Positions 47,746 through 58,449 of a DNA stretch of 64,000 bases are shown piece after piece. Both the position numbers and the translations under genes were made by a program. Origin of the DNA: Cytospora piceicola (Eukaryota; Ascomycota; Sordariomycetes; Diaporthales; Cytosporaceae); assembly GCA_023375675.1 (NCBI GenBank), contig JALQBC010000008.1, positions 1,282,431 through 1,346,430 on the forward strand, written 5' to 3'. The stretch's first letter is position 1; each line of letters starts with the position of its first letter. The notes beneath the pieces were generated by a model. The model saw only the letters and a list, made by a program, of their open reading frames with translations, searched no databases and was not told where the DNA came from.

Positions 47746-49916
47746 TGTGATGGGATAGGTGATTGAGAGTTTCTTTCATTACCATGTCAGCTAACTCTGC
47801 GTAGATGTTAATCCCACGATGAAGTGGCTCCTGATACTCACCTCTGGGAAGTAAGGTTCGTTCTTGACAAGCGAGGTGCTGGAAGGCAATGTTGAAGTTA
47901 TTGGAGTGAAGGCGTCTGTTTGAGATATGGTCTTGTGTTGTCTTCCAGCAGACCTCAGGGTCCCTATATATACTTGTGAGCACTTGCGGGCCGCCAGTGA
48001 GCAATCGGTCAAAATATGAGCGTGGTGTATTCGCTTCTACATCAGAACGTTGCAGCGAGCTTCAGCAATCGTGCAGGTTCTGCTCGTTTCGGTTAGTTGC
48101 GCGGCCCACGACTCTACAGAAGTTACATTTGTTAGAGTGAAATGTCACGACGAGTCGCTGTTCCCGCTGATCAGCATATTTCACGATGCATCTTGAGCAT
48201 TTGACAATGGCTCTGTTGAAGTCTGCATCAACTATGTAAGAGCGCCTATTGGTCAGTATACTATACAGCTGCTCAGGTGAATGCTGATCCTGCTCCTCTC
48301 GGTCAGCTTTGCGGCCATATCAGAGCTGAAAATCCGACTATTCGTTTTCTCGCTGATTAGCGCGTTGAAGCGAGAGCGCTTTCGAATAGCTGCATTGGAG
48401 ATTAGACTCGCCTATTGGTCGGTATACTAGCCGAGTTCTGACTCTCAGCACCATCACCACGCCTTGGCCTCAACACATCTTCATTCATCTGGACATTCAG
48501 ACTCGGTGATGTACGAGCTCGCCGTCCAGATGTCGCCGACGACCCGATGAGTCACCACAAGTCACAGGCGCCAGGCTCAGCTGTGGAAGCTATCGAGGAT
48601 CTTCGTGATAAAGGCAAAAACAATAGGTCGACAACATCATTGGCCTGAAAGATCAGAACACTTGTCGGCCGCCTTGCGTTGCACTGACGGCCAGTTGTCA
48701 AGGCCATCAAGATATCAAACAATGCACCAATGCCAATAAAGACACTGTACCGTCGGTCTCGCTCTCATGATAGGTGGTCAACAGTCTTTCATGGCTTCTG
48801 GAGGAGGGATGATGTTACTTCGGTCGACAATAGTTACGTGCACTCAAAGAACGATAGCGTTAGCCTACATGCCTCGAGCTCCAGGCCAGCCTCTTCGGTT
48901 GATGTTTTAGAAGCGGGGATGGAGTAGCTTTCCGTTTAAATTACCAATCCGGATTATTGATGACCCTCTTAATGATGCCCGACACCACATGTACATGCAT
49001 GGGCATTGACGGGCCTAGCGTTGCGGTGTCGTCCAACATTGTCCCGGATCTCATCAACGATGGGATGCTACACAAATAGTGTTGCAATTTCCTGCTCGGG
49101 TAGTGAGAGAGCACTCAGGGGCTTCGCTCATATGTGGAACGTGTATCTTCGGCTGTGGTGAAAGCCGGAGAGTCCGTGAGGCCACGGTTGAGAAGCATTG
49201 CGAAGGACGTACCTGCAACCCTGAGTCACAACTGGAACATCGTATAGCGCGTGGAAGTCATATCGGATGATGGGAACTCGAGAGCAACTTTATAAGTCCA
49301 CACAGACTTTTGCCCCCTCCCCCCTCCCCACTTCCCCCAGAGTTCCTTGCTCGTACATGGGAAAACCATTTGGGTGGACCTCGCGTGCTCGGAGACGCCC
49401 TTTTGGCCAATTCAGCTGCAGAGTTCCTCTTGAGAGCTGGCTTCCTTGGTGGAATTAGTATCAGGGTAAGGACGCTTCTTCTGCACTGACCATCAAGATC
49501 TCGATGAAGGAGTGCGGCAGTAATCCTTTCGGAATATCCTGGAGGTGGATCAGCAAGGCTACATAGGTAAGCTACGTTACGTGAAGCGTGTACTGCTCCG
49601 ATAGTTCCGCAGCAGCTCGACTATTGGATGGGAGAGTCTCCGGGGCTCATCATTGTGTGATTCGTTATAACTAATCATGGCTTTTCTTCCACACACCACA
49701 CCATCAAGATCCTGGCACCTGGAGAACTTCTTCACCATCGCGGTCAATGAAGGAGGTCCAGTACTACCGTAACACGGCCAATAGACGCCAAAGATCGCAA
49801 GCCCACCGTTATGTTTCCTTTCCCTAGCGTACAGAGAATATCCCCTTAATTCTGGCAGTTTAGTTTGCATCTCAAGCTGCATTTGTAACCAATTACTACA
49901 TAATGATGTAAGTAGT
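47746..49916. other. Gene-poor interval with local duplication
   Basis: Noncoding as far as I can see. Contains an imperfect ~200-bp tandem duplication (listed separately). Short ORFs lack domains. Confidence 0.4.
48060..48440. repeat. Imperfect tandem duplication, ~200-bp unit
   Basis: Ordered similar segments recur: tctgctcgtttcggttag near 48,079 with cctgctcctctcggtcag near 48,289; the ctgttcccgctgat region with ttttctcgctgat; and cgcctattggtc(a/g)gtatacta at 48,243 and 48,409. The spacing shrinks from about 210 to 166 bp, so indels accompany the substitutions. Confidence 0.55.
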
Positions 49917-50237
49917 GTGGCAGTCATGTCCAGTAGTGATAAGATGATCCACAAAGATGGGCTGCGGAAGACAAAAAGACTTCGACTCGCCGTCAGGATC
50001 GCTGGCACTAACTTCCAAACCGACATCTGGAAAGAACAAAACAGCCGAGGCCTTGCTTTGTTGTTTGTGGTGAAGGTTCTGTGCGAAATTAGGGAATCAA
50101 AGTCTAGTCGGTTGATCTTCGAGGTCTGTGGCTTTTCTTACACCTATGACGAAATACAGAGCTTGATAGCAGGGCTTGGGATACAACTAGACTTGCGCCA
50201 ATATAATGGAGAGCGAGTACTGAGTTGTATGAAATAG
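49917..50237 (+). CDS. Possible ORF, 106 aa, unrecognised
   Basis: An uninterrupted frame whose second half looks protein-like: FQTDIWKEQNSRGLALLF, LCEIRESKSSRLIFEVCGF and TYDEIQSLIAGLGIQLDLRQ. It could be the C-terminal exon of a larger protein, since no good start context or upstream exon was found. A 149-aa minus-strand ORF (49577-50026) overlaps the 5' part, so only one, or neither, is real. Confidence 0.25.
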   Translation: MAVMSSSDKMIHKDGLRKTKRLRLAVRIAGTNFQTDIWKEQNSRGLALLFVVKVLCEIRESKSSRLIFEVCGFSYTYDEIQSLIAGLGIQLDLRQYNGERVLSCMK

Positions 50238-50587
50238 AATGTCTGTTATATCCCAGAGGTTGGGTGGGTAGTGAGACTCATGGCGGACCCGGGAGTGTTG
50301 AGCCTAACACCAGCTTATGCTTTGCCATCGAGTTAAGGGTATGAGAGGCTGTCGAACCCTTTGCTGATAATCAAACCACCCGTACAGATTAGACGCTAGA
50401 ATTTTGCGATTTTCACAGATGACTAGTATCACCCGTGGCTTATACCACGATCTTGTGAGACTTAGGGGTGACATAGGAACGAAGTTATGCATAAACAAAG
50501 GTCATCTATTCAGGTCTCTTTGAATAAAACTCAGGTTGGGCCGTCCTCATCAAAACGTCAAAACAAAACCAGTTGGCGTCCCAGCAC

Positions 50588-51856
50588 CTATCCCTGGCTG
50601 CTCGGGAATTTGCCCGAGGAGCCTCTGACCCTATCAAGCTTTACCCAATCCGCCCCAATCTCGCGGTCACTTGTGCTCCATTTGTAACCACGGTCTGCAG
50701 TTGAGCGAGTGTTGCCAAATATGGACCCAGAGAGAGCGATGTCGAAGAGAGGTCGCAATGTTGGTAGGCAAGCGCAAACAATCGCCATGCAGGTTTCCAC
50801 CACAGACCACATAGCCGTGAAGGCGTCGTTCCCTGGGCACGCTAGTTAGCCTGACAAAACAAGACGTGGTGGATGGCATTACTGACAGGTGGCATCTTCG
50901 AGCCCGACAATGCTCAGATAGGTAAGGCGGATGATGCTAACGATGCAGACACTAGTTATAACCTCGCTGTTATTAGCAGAACAACCTTAGCACTATCAGC
51001 AAGAATCGACATACAAACCACCCAGAAGGAACATGCCTATCATCTGCACCTTTCGTGTCCGGCTCATCTGTAGTTGCCACAGCTGCGGCATCGGCAAGCA
51101 AAGTATGGCAACATCTGTAACAATGTTGATTGTACCCATGGCTATGTAACTCGCACTGATGTCAACGCAGTGTCGCTCGATATTTGTGTACCAGATTGCC
51201 TCGATTGGTGTACATTGGAAGATCTGGAGGAATATGGCGGTGATGGCAAAGGCTAGGACGAAACCTCCGACACACCACAATACTCTGTGGAATTTGTCAC
51301 TTGTGAAAATACGACGGTAGAGGAGGAGAATGGAGATCTTGGTCGTCATGAGAGCAGGGACATATATGACTTCGGAGGCGAACATGCCCTGCCAAGAGTG
51401 TTCGGATATGGTTAGCAGACGCCTGGAAGATTACTGCGTAGAACACACACCTTGGGCAGAGAGATGGCATATTTTGGATCCATAAGGATGGCATGCCTGC
51501 CCATTCCTCGTGTCGTGACTGGTGTGTAAAGTCAATTTCCTTCCTGCGTGGATATTTGGCTTCGGACTACCTACTGAAAACGCACATTCCAACGAAGGCG
51601 GTCGTGAAGAGCTAAAGAGCTTTGATCAGTATACATTTGTTTCCCATGATGAAGGGGAGTACCGTACCAGAGCAACAATGATGGTATAGTCATCACCGCC
51701 CAAAGGTGCATGCTTAAGCCTTCGAGAAAAAAACCGGAGTATGACGGCTAGGTATGTTGATAGTAGGCAGATACTACTTGCAACATAAATATTTGGCTGC
51801 ACATCATCTTGGATGTTAGCCAGCTGGTATTTAATTTGGTCCGGTGTCAAAGACAT
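50588..51856 (-). CDS. PTH11-like / fungal rhodopsin-domain integral membrane protein
   Basis: Six exons (51856-51668, 51611-51575, 51518-51451, 51388-51015, 50966-50887, 50832-50588) join in frame to 330 aa, with introns of 48-62 nt. Features: an extracellular N-terminus, TM1 followed by RFFSRRLKHAPLGGDDYTII (the R-x3-5-GxDDY signature), GMGRHAILMD after TM2, and FASEVIYVPALMTTKISILLLYRRIF. Then come FQCTPIEAIW, ITDV-type NIVTDVAILCLPMPQLWQLQM, CIVSIIRLTYL and WSVVETCMAIVCACLPTLRPLF. These are the landmarks of the seven-TM fungal rhodopsin-domain/PTH11-related family, some members of which sense surfaces or nutrients in pathogenic fungi. There is no CFEM domain. The C-terminal tail is short (about 40-45 aa). 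Every junction is in phase, so the gene appears intact although it lies in a decayed neighbourhood. Function inferred only at family level. Confidence 0.85.
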
Positions 51857-54650
51857 GTTTCCTGTTGTTTCGGGGGAGTTGGACAGGCGGATGACGACAG
51901 AGAGAACAAGAGATAGTCAAGATTTTGTAATGGGAAGTTCTTGGCCCAAGGTTACTATCTTCAGGAAGAACTCAGTAAAGTCCCAACGATGAGACTCAAG
52001 AGCTCTGACTTGTAAGCCGAGCTGGAATCATTGAAATGTTCTGCTGGGTGCATATGCAGGCAGGATGAAGGTCCAATAGCAATAATATATACATAGGCTC
52101 GGCGGAGATCGTCTAGCAACGTCTCGAATTACATACATAGTTCTGTTGTCTGCAAATAGAAAACATTTCTTAAGATCTCTATTGTCTCACACTTCTCGGG
52201 GGATCGGTCAAGGATGAGGTGGTCTATATTCGATAATTGGCTGTCGATAGCGGCTACCGGGAGGTGTGGTCACACCGCAGCCACGATTTACATAGAACGA
52301 ATCGGCCTCCCTGAACAGGGCCACTGTGTGGTGCCTACTTGGAGACCAGGGGAAAATGTATATCTCGATTGGTTCTGCAAACTAACAAGGTTATTATCAT
52401 AACCAATAATTCAGTATGACAAAATGCTATCCCGAGGCTGAGCCCCCGGCCCCCAACTCCAGCCTTCGGGCAAGTGCTGGGCTCAAGTGTTAAGGTGTGA
52501 TAGACTGTCACAGATTTATCGTCAGGATCTAAGGGACTGACTGTAATCGTGGTAGCTATATCACCGATTGACGACCTAATGGCGCCCGTGGGCCCCCGCC
52601 ACGCCCTGGAGAAAGATCAAGGTATGCCACCAATGGTGCACATTGCCGTGCCATATCCCTTCGACTGAACCTTTAAGATGACCTATTCATCATCCCCTGA
52701 GCCTGTATTTGCACAATACTTATGTCTTCTGGTCGTCTCGTACCAAATATTGCTTTCTGGTATTCATAGCCTCCCACACCAACGAGATAGCGTCAGTGGT
52801 ACCACCTCTCCTGGACTAGCAACCCATGCGCCTGCTTCAAATAGCTACCCCTGTGCATAGACACTCTCGCTTTCTCCCTTTTAAACAAGTCATGGCGTCA
52901 TGGACTGCTCTGTGTAAATTTTCAGTGGTCCTGGTAAAAGTCTCTACTTACTTATGTAGGCAGATATATGACACACTATTATCATAGGCGCAGTTTCTCG
53001 TCGGAGCACATCTCCGTCTTTGTACGGTTTCCCGGTATCACCACTCCAAACTTATATAATTTCAGAGCGGCGGTGCACCATTGTGACACCTGTAGAAGTG
53101 GGTGAACCGTTCCATGCGTGATATTTACCTACTTTCTGGTCCTCACCAAGCTTGAGACCTCTACAGGTAAGTTATGCCGTGATTTTCATGTAGCTTTACA
53201 ATCCCAGACGCTACCTAATACATATCATTGATTACTATGCCGCCATTACGGATCATGAACAGGGCACTGGAGCATTTCCCCCCAGCTCAAACATTCGTCA
53301 CACCTGCACACACGGATCTAGGCTGCATCATTGTGGCTATTTTGGGCTGGCTTCTGTGTCTAAGTAAGCTCGAGGGACTAGCGATGCCGATGTAATCCCG
53401 ATGACTATAATTAGGTACATTAGTGCTATTTCTCTGTTCTTTTGTTGGTTGTATCATCTAGCGGCGGATCGGAACCAGAGACTGTGATTTAGATTGGAGG
53501 CGACATTAGACAACCTCGTAGGTGTAATCTGGTGCACGTTCGGGGGCCCTGGGTCTTCGCTTTGCTTGATCCTACCATCAAGATCGAGATGGATGACTGG
53601 TGTCTTCGGCCTACAGTAAAACCAATTTGAATACCAGAATGCACCTGATTTCCTATGTGATGACCACCCATTCATTTCTAACAATGGTGTCAGAATCATG
53701 CCTATCGGCCCTTGTGTAGGATACGTTGCCGTTATCATCCGAAGTATCTCTTATTGCTATATTTGGCTTAAACCCGATGTTACCGCGCGTAGAAGGGGGC
53801 AGAAATAGAGCTAGAAATTTCTTACTATTTGTACTGCTCTGGAGTTTGTCTAAGGGCTCGCTATATCGGCCTCGCGAAGATGCAATTTCGAGCTTGATAG
53901 ATAACTCGTAGTGAGATGTAGTGCGCTAACGTTGCATGATGAGGAATATCTAGAGAATCTATCTTGCTCTTTTGCTCGAAAAGTTGTGTAGGAACCGAAG
54001 GGTGTACAAGTAAATTCATTTGATAGCTGTGATGGTGTTTCTTCTAGGTCTGCAGGGCTAGCTAGAGGTTCTGACGGCTATTTATAGTGACCCCTTGCCT
54101 GCTACAACAGTCGCCTCTTATTGTGTTGTTTGTTCGACGCTGATGCCGACGCAGAAATAGTTGCTCTTAGCGCATTAGACTCGTGTTAATATGCAAGGTT
54201 GTAGTTACTTGTAGCTCCAAAGTGTAGTATATATTATACTATAAACTATTGAGGAAAAGCACACATATATATCTTTCCTATATAGTATATCTTCGAACAC
54301 TGTTCGGTACAATACAGAATGGGCCAGCCACTCCATTTCCCCCCTCTCCCTATCCACTTCCCTATCCCCAATCCCCCCGTTATAGCATCTTCTTCTTCCT
54401 GCAGCCTACCCACCCCTCTGGCTCCCACCCTCCCCCATCCACCTCAGGCTTAAGCCACAAATTCCAAAGAACGCTTCGTAGCCGAGTTCATAAGCTCAAT
54501 GTTAGGGTTTTCCGCAAAAAACCTCTCACACCCGTCGCGCCTTTCGACGTTTGCGCACGGGGCTTAGAAGCCCCTGGTGTCTTCAGGCTTACCATACACA
54601 GCCATCTTGGGCCAATTAGGTATCGCACTCGCGCTCGCGATCCACCCCTG
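51857..54650. other. Gene-poor interval, 2.8 kb
   Basis: Normal CA/TG content, hence not RIP-mutated. Only short ORFs (for example 53454-53738 minus, 94 aa) without recognisable domains. The 5' flank of the PTH11-like gene is at its left end. No repeats identified. Confidence 0.4.
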
Positions 54651-55119
54651 CTACACGGCAATACTAACAGAGCTCGGCTCAGCGCAGTTGGCGAAGCTGC
54701 GGTGGTTCCAGGTAACCGTCTTGCACGTCTGCGTGCTCTGAGAGTCTTTGGTGCCGACCTTTTTACTTGACGCTACGATAGTTCCGTGGTCGGGCATAAA
54801 GAGGGCGACGACCACTTTGGGTACCGCCAGGCCGCCTGTGGGGTACTCGGGGGTTTTGGCCTCGGAGGCCGTGGACTTGACCGTCGTCCGGCCGTTTTTA
54901 GCCGCGACCTGTTGGTGTCGTTAGCTGGGAAGTTTAGGTCAAGACCTCCGGGGCGGGGATGTACTGTGGAGAGATCGGAAAGGGGAGGGAAAGACTAACC
55001 TGCACATCATTGTCGTCCATGGTCGTCGCCTTGGACGCGTCGACCTCTTGAAACCAGTAGCCGCCGGTAAAACCCTCCTCCTTAACGCCGAAAACATCAT
55101 CTTGGCGGCGAGGGATCAA
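54651..55119 (-). CDS. Orphan two-exon gene, start uncertain
   Basis: On the minus strand a frame open from well upstream reads IPRRQDDVFGVKEEG, GGYWFQEVDASKATT and MDDNDVQ up to 55000. A 91-nt intron (54999-54909, GTTAGT...CAACAG with a perfect ctaac branch site) leads, in phase, into 54908-54651: 85 aa including TVKSTASEAKTPEYP, GGLAVPKVVVALFMPDHG and QTCKTVTWNHRSF, then a stop. Third positions are GC-rich as in genuine genes. The first in-frame ATG is only at 55020 (92 aa in total). The codon before PRRQDD is ATC where an ATG would be expected, so start loss is possible. Spliced alternatives using the ccacag acceptor at about 54,964 end quickly. No family recognised. Confidence 0.45.
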
Positions 55120-56350
55120 GAGTAAGTAGAGAGCGGATGGAGTATAGGCGCCGGGCCTGGATTTTGGGGAAGTTTTGAAAATGTAGCGGACAATTCGAAG
55201 AGTGGATAATGACTGTAAATATTGGAAATGTTGTAGTGATGCTGAGAGTAGCAGAAATATGTAGGGCTTGGTCGCGCTGGCGAACTTGTATACACAACTC
55301 GCTCACGCAAGGGTTGCCCAGATCCTACCTCTTTTTTTCTGTCCTTTTGCTATTAATCTTCTCACGATGCCTCAACAACAAGACGGGTCGCAACGGGCAT
55401 GGAATATAGGTCGCAGTGGGCATGAATACGGTTAACTGGTCGGATCCTTTGCGTTAGGCCGCTCGCCTAGTCCAAAAGTATCCACGATTATGCTAGCCTC
55501 GCCAATCCCACCCCTGGATGCCTACTTAGTATGTAATTGCAAAGTCCTTCGGCTGATAGCTCAGGACACAATAAGTAACAAGAGGGTACTAAGGCCAAAT
55601 ACCGAGCTTGTCTGCGGACTCAATATCGGCCGGTCTACTTTGGACTGTAACACAGATGCTCACTATGGTTTCCTATGTGGAACGCCGTTATGGACGGAAC
55701 AAAAGTAGTATCGACCGTCTCAGAGTTGTCGCTTCGGATCGCGTCCACATGGTTGGTAGCTATTACATGTATGCAGATTGTCCACCCTTAGCTTTCTTTC
55801 CATATTTGCTCGGGCTGGGGTTTTTTTCTCACACATTTATTTTTATTTTCATCTTGTCCCGTAGTAATGGGCTCGGTGGCATAACCGGGGCTGAGTCTGC
55901 AACATATGCACCCGCAGCGGTGGGGCGGGGCGGGGCGGAGGAAGGGAAGTTCATTGATGTTGATTCCAGATGTCGAATGTTGGTTCAGAAGCTGACATGC
56001 CTGTGTACCGGCCCGGTATGCGAAGCCTGGAACCTAAAAAATAATAAATTTCCTCGGTACAGCCGCAGCGATCCAACCTTCTGCCTGTCAAAAATAACCA
56101 GGTCATATATGGTTTAGCAACTGCGCCGTGTGGCCGCGTTGTGGACACTTTCACTAGCTACCTTCCCCGGCTTGTAGTCTTTTTCCTCCAAAAAGCATCT
56201 CCCTCCTTCTTAAAGACCGCAATCTACAGCATTTCCAAGCCACCCTCTGCTAAAACAATTCTCTCCGGAATCTTTAGTAAACAAAAAGCCATCGAGAAAA
56301 CCTCAGAAGCACCATAACTCTACACCGAGTAAGCTATAAGAACCCTCAAC
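55120..56350. other. Intergenic region before right RIP block
   Basis: Contains the 5' flanks of the orphan minus-strand gene and of the + strand 140-aa ORF. A ggggc run occurs near 55,921-55,937. The ORF at 55608-56117 is frame noise with no domain. Confidence 0.4.
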
Positions 56351-56773
56351 ATGGCCACGCAGGTGCAACCGCAACCGCAACCGCACGAGGCATCCCCTCC
56401 CACCAGCCTTACTGTTTACGATGTGGACCTCGCCCACGCCCTCGACGCTCTAAGCGCTACACCCGCCGCGGAGCTGTCAGCTATCCGCACCCTGCGCATC
56501 GTCCTGACCGCGGATAACATCATACGCTGGCACGGGTCTGTCTGGCCCGGAATAGAGATCTTCCTCTATGTCGGCGAGATGGAGGAGTTAAAGCGGCTAC
56601 ACCCGGTCCCCGCGTCGATAACCGCCGGCAATCCTCCGAGCAAGGCCTTCCGCGCCCTGCTACGCTTTGTAGCCGAGACCTTTGACCTTGGAAAGCTAGA
56701 CCTGGAGGTTGACCCCGGTGTCGCGTCGTGGGGCCTTTTCGCGGACAGTGGGGCGGCGGCGTACGCTACCTAA
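56351..56773 (+). CDS. 140-aa ORF abutting RIP border, possibly truncated
   Basis: The ATG has good context (ctcaacATGGCC) and codon usage is GC3-rich. After a Gln/Pro leader the protein reads LTVYDVDLAHALDALSA, a Leu/Ile-rich strand-helix region with IRTLRIVLTADNIIRW and GIEIFLYVGEMEELKRL, then FRALLRFVAETFDLGKLDL and VASWGLFADSGAAAYAT before TAA. RIP composition starts within about 30 bp of the stop, so the end may be artificial: the original may have continued and been cut by the repeat block. No signal peptide or TM helix. The Leu-rich strand pattern recalls F-box-associated regions of fungal proteins, but I do not recognise a family. Confidence 0.5.
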   Translation: MATQVQPQPQPHEASPPTSLTVYDVDLAHALDALSATPAAELSAIRTLRIVLTADNIIRWHGSVWPGIEIFLYVGEMEELKRLHPVPASITAGNPPSKAFRALLRFVAETFDLGKLDLEVDPGVASWGLFADSGAAAYAT

Positions 56774-57087
56774 GAAACTAGGTTTTACCACCCCGCTATA
56801 CGCGAGGTCTGACTTTCTTCCTTCTACTACTAACTTAACCTTCTAACTAACTATATAAACGGGCCGTATTCCTACTATTTACGGCCTGTCTTTACCTAAT
56901 TAAACCGTAAATTTAATTAAACTAATACTAAAAAGTCTGTTTTTATTATTTCTACGTATAAAAATAACCGACGTAGCCCTTTAAAGCCTCTTAACGGGTA
57001 GCGTTGCTAAACCTATAGCCGATACGCCTTTTTTAAATATACCTACCGCTTTTACTACGACTTTTATACCCCTTATAAAGCTCGTAA

Positions 57088-57218
57088 CGCCTTTTTAGCC
57101 TACGTAGGCTATTTATACGCTTAAGACCGTATCGACTTTATAGCTTACGTAAGCTATTAATATACTTAAGACTACGCCGACTTTATAGCCTATATAGGCC
57201 GTTAATATACTTAAGACT
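57088..57218. repeat. 45-bp tandem repeat, about 2.9 copies
   Basis: Units containing tt(a/t)ata(c)...cttaagac...cgactttatagc repeat with a period of 45 bp (15 codons): ctatttatacgcttaagacc near 57,109, ctattaatatacttaagact near 57,154 and ccgttaatatacttaagact near 57,199. Confidence 0.75.
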
Positions 57219-57504
57219 GTAAACCTTTTTAAGCCTTTAACTTTTACTTAGCCTATAACAGCTATATAGCCTTAACAGCTTATTTAAATCTTAAATACTA
57301 TAAGCCGTGTTACTATTATAGAGCCTGTTATAAAGCCCGTCGTTAAGAATTATAACCTTAATAGGGCTTTAGTTAAGGCTACGTTAAAAGCTGTAGATAA
57401 GGTTATAAGCGACGTTATATTTATTAGTATAAAGTACGTTATATTATACTTACCGGAGAAGTTTATAAAGGTTATATAGTCGTTAATACTAATAGACGTA
57501 AGTA

Positions 57505-58449
57505 CCTTTTATAACTAAACTATAAACTGTAAAAATACTTATAATAGTATAGGTAAAACGTAACTACGTTATACAGAATAATAAGACTGTTAATTAAAGT
57601 CGGTTTACTAACCTAGAAGCTGTATTAATTTAAATCGTAAGTATTAAAGTCTGTCTGTATATCGTATATACGAACTGTTAGAAGGCTACAGGCCTGTTTA
57701 TAAGCTATTATAAAGTTCTAGGTATTACTTACGAGGCTTATAATAACTATTATTATAACTTAAAGGGTACTTATTATACGTTTTATAAGGCCGTAAGCCC
57801 GAAGAAGAAAAGCCGGACTTATAACTTATCCGATAAAGAAGAGGTAAAAAACGTAATAAAAGAGGAGAAGGTAGTAAAGCTTACAGCTACTATACTTATA
57901 AATAAGAAACGTCGTAACCGCGCTATAGCTTAAAAGTCTGTAGAAAAGCTATAAAAAGGTAAGCGGGCTAAGTAGCCTTATATAGCGTTAAATAAGATCG
58001 ACGATAACGGCTTATAAGGATCGAACAACGCCTTATCTTTTATAAAAACTGCTATACTTTAATATACCGGCGGGGCTATTATAGCTACGGTTACGGCTAC
58101 GGCTATAGCTATTACTACTATTAGAAACTATACTAGTTTTATACCTAACGGTATTTATACTACCTTTACGTTTAGTCCCGGTTTTTAGTAATACGGCTTT
58201 ATAATATATACCTTACCCGGCTACGGTTAGTACTATACGCCCGGCTATATTAATACTATAGCTTTTAACGTTTTTAACGTAGCTGTTTTTATAGGTATAG
58301 CTAAATATACAGAAGTTAAAATAGCTATCGAAACCTCTCTTACGATCTCTATACCTTATATATCTATAGCAGAGGGCTATAGAATAGTTAAAGTACTTTA
58401 TAACTTTATAACTGCTTTAAAGGCGGCTTTTAATAAGCAGGATAAGTGA
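57505..58449 (+). pseudogene. RIP-killed reading frame (ghost ORF 3)
   Basis: About 315 codons of one + frame ending in TGA at 58447-58449. All internal stops are TAA/TAG, as expected from RIP of Gln and Trp codons. Protein-like blocks survive: RFTNLEAVLI, YKVLGITYEAYNNYYYNLKG, a basic/acidic stretch SPKKKSRTYNLSDKEEV, a Gly/Tyr/Pro-rich centre and FITALKAAFNKQDK at the end. Upstream of 57,505 the frame fills with stops. Not recognised. A gag-like or accessory protein of a retroelement is a guess. Confidence 0.55.

Noticed and set aside
49577..50026. 149-aa minus ORF
   Set aside because: No domain, no splice context, overlaps another equally weak ORF; not enough support to call.
54249..54770. 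173-aa + strand ORF
   Set aside because: Pro-rich 5' part from a C-tract and a 3' part antisense to the better-supported two-exon minus frame.
55608..56117. 169-aa + strand ORF
   Set aside because: No domain, unusual composition, no splice or codon-bias support.
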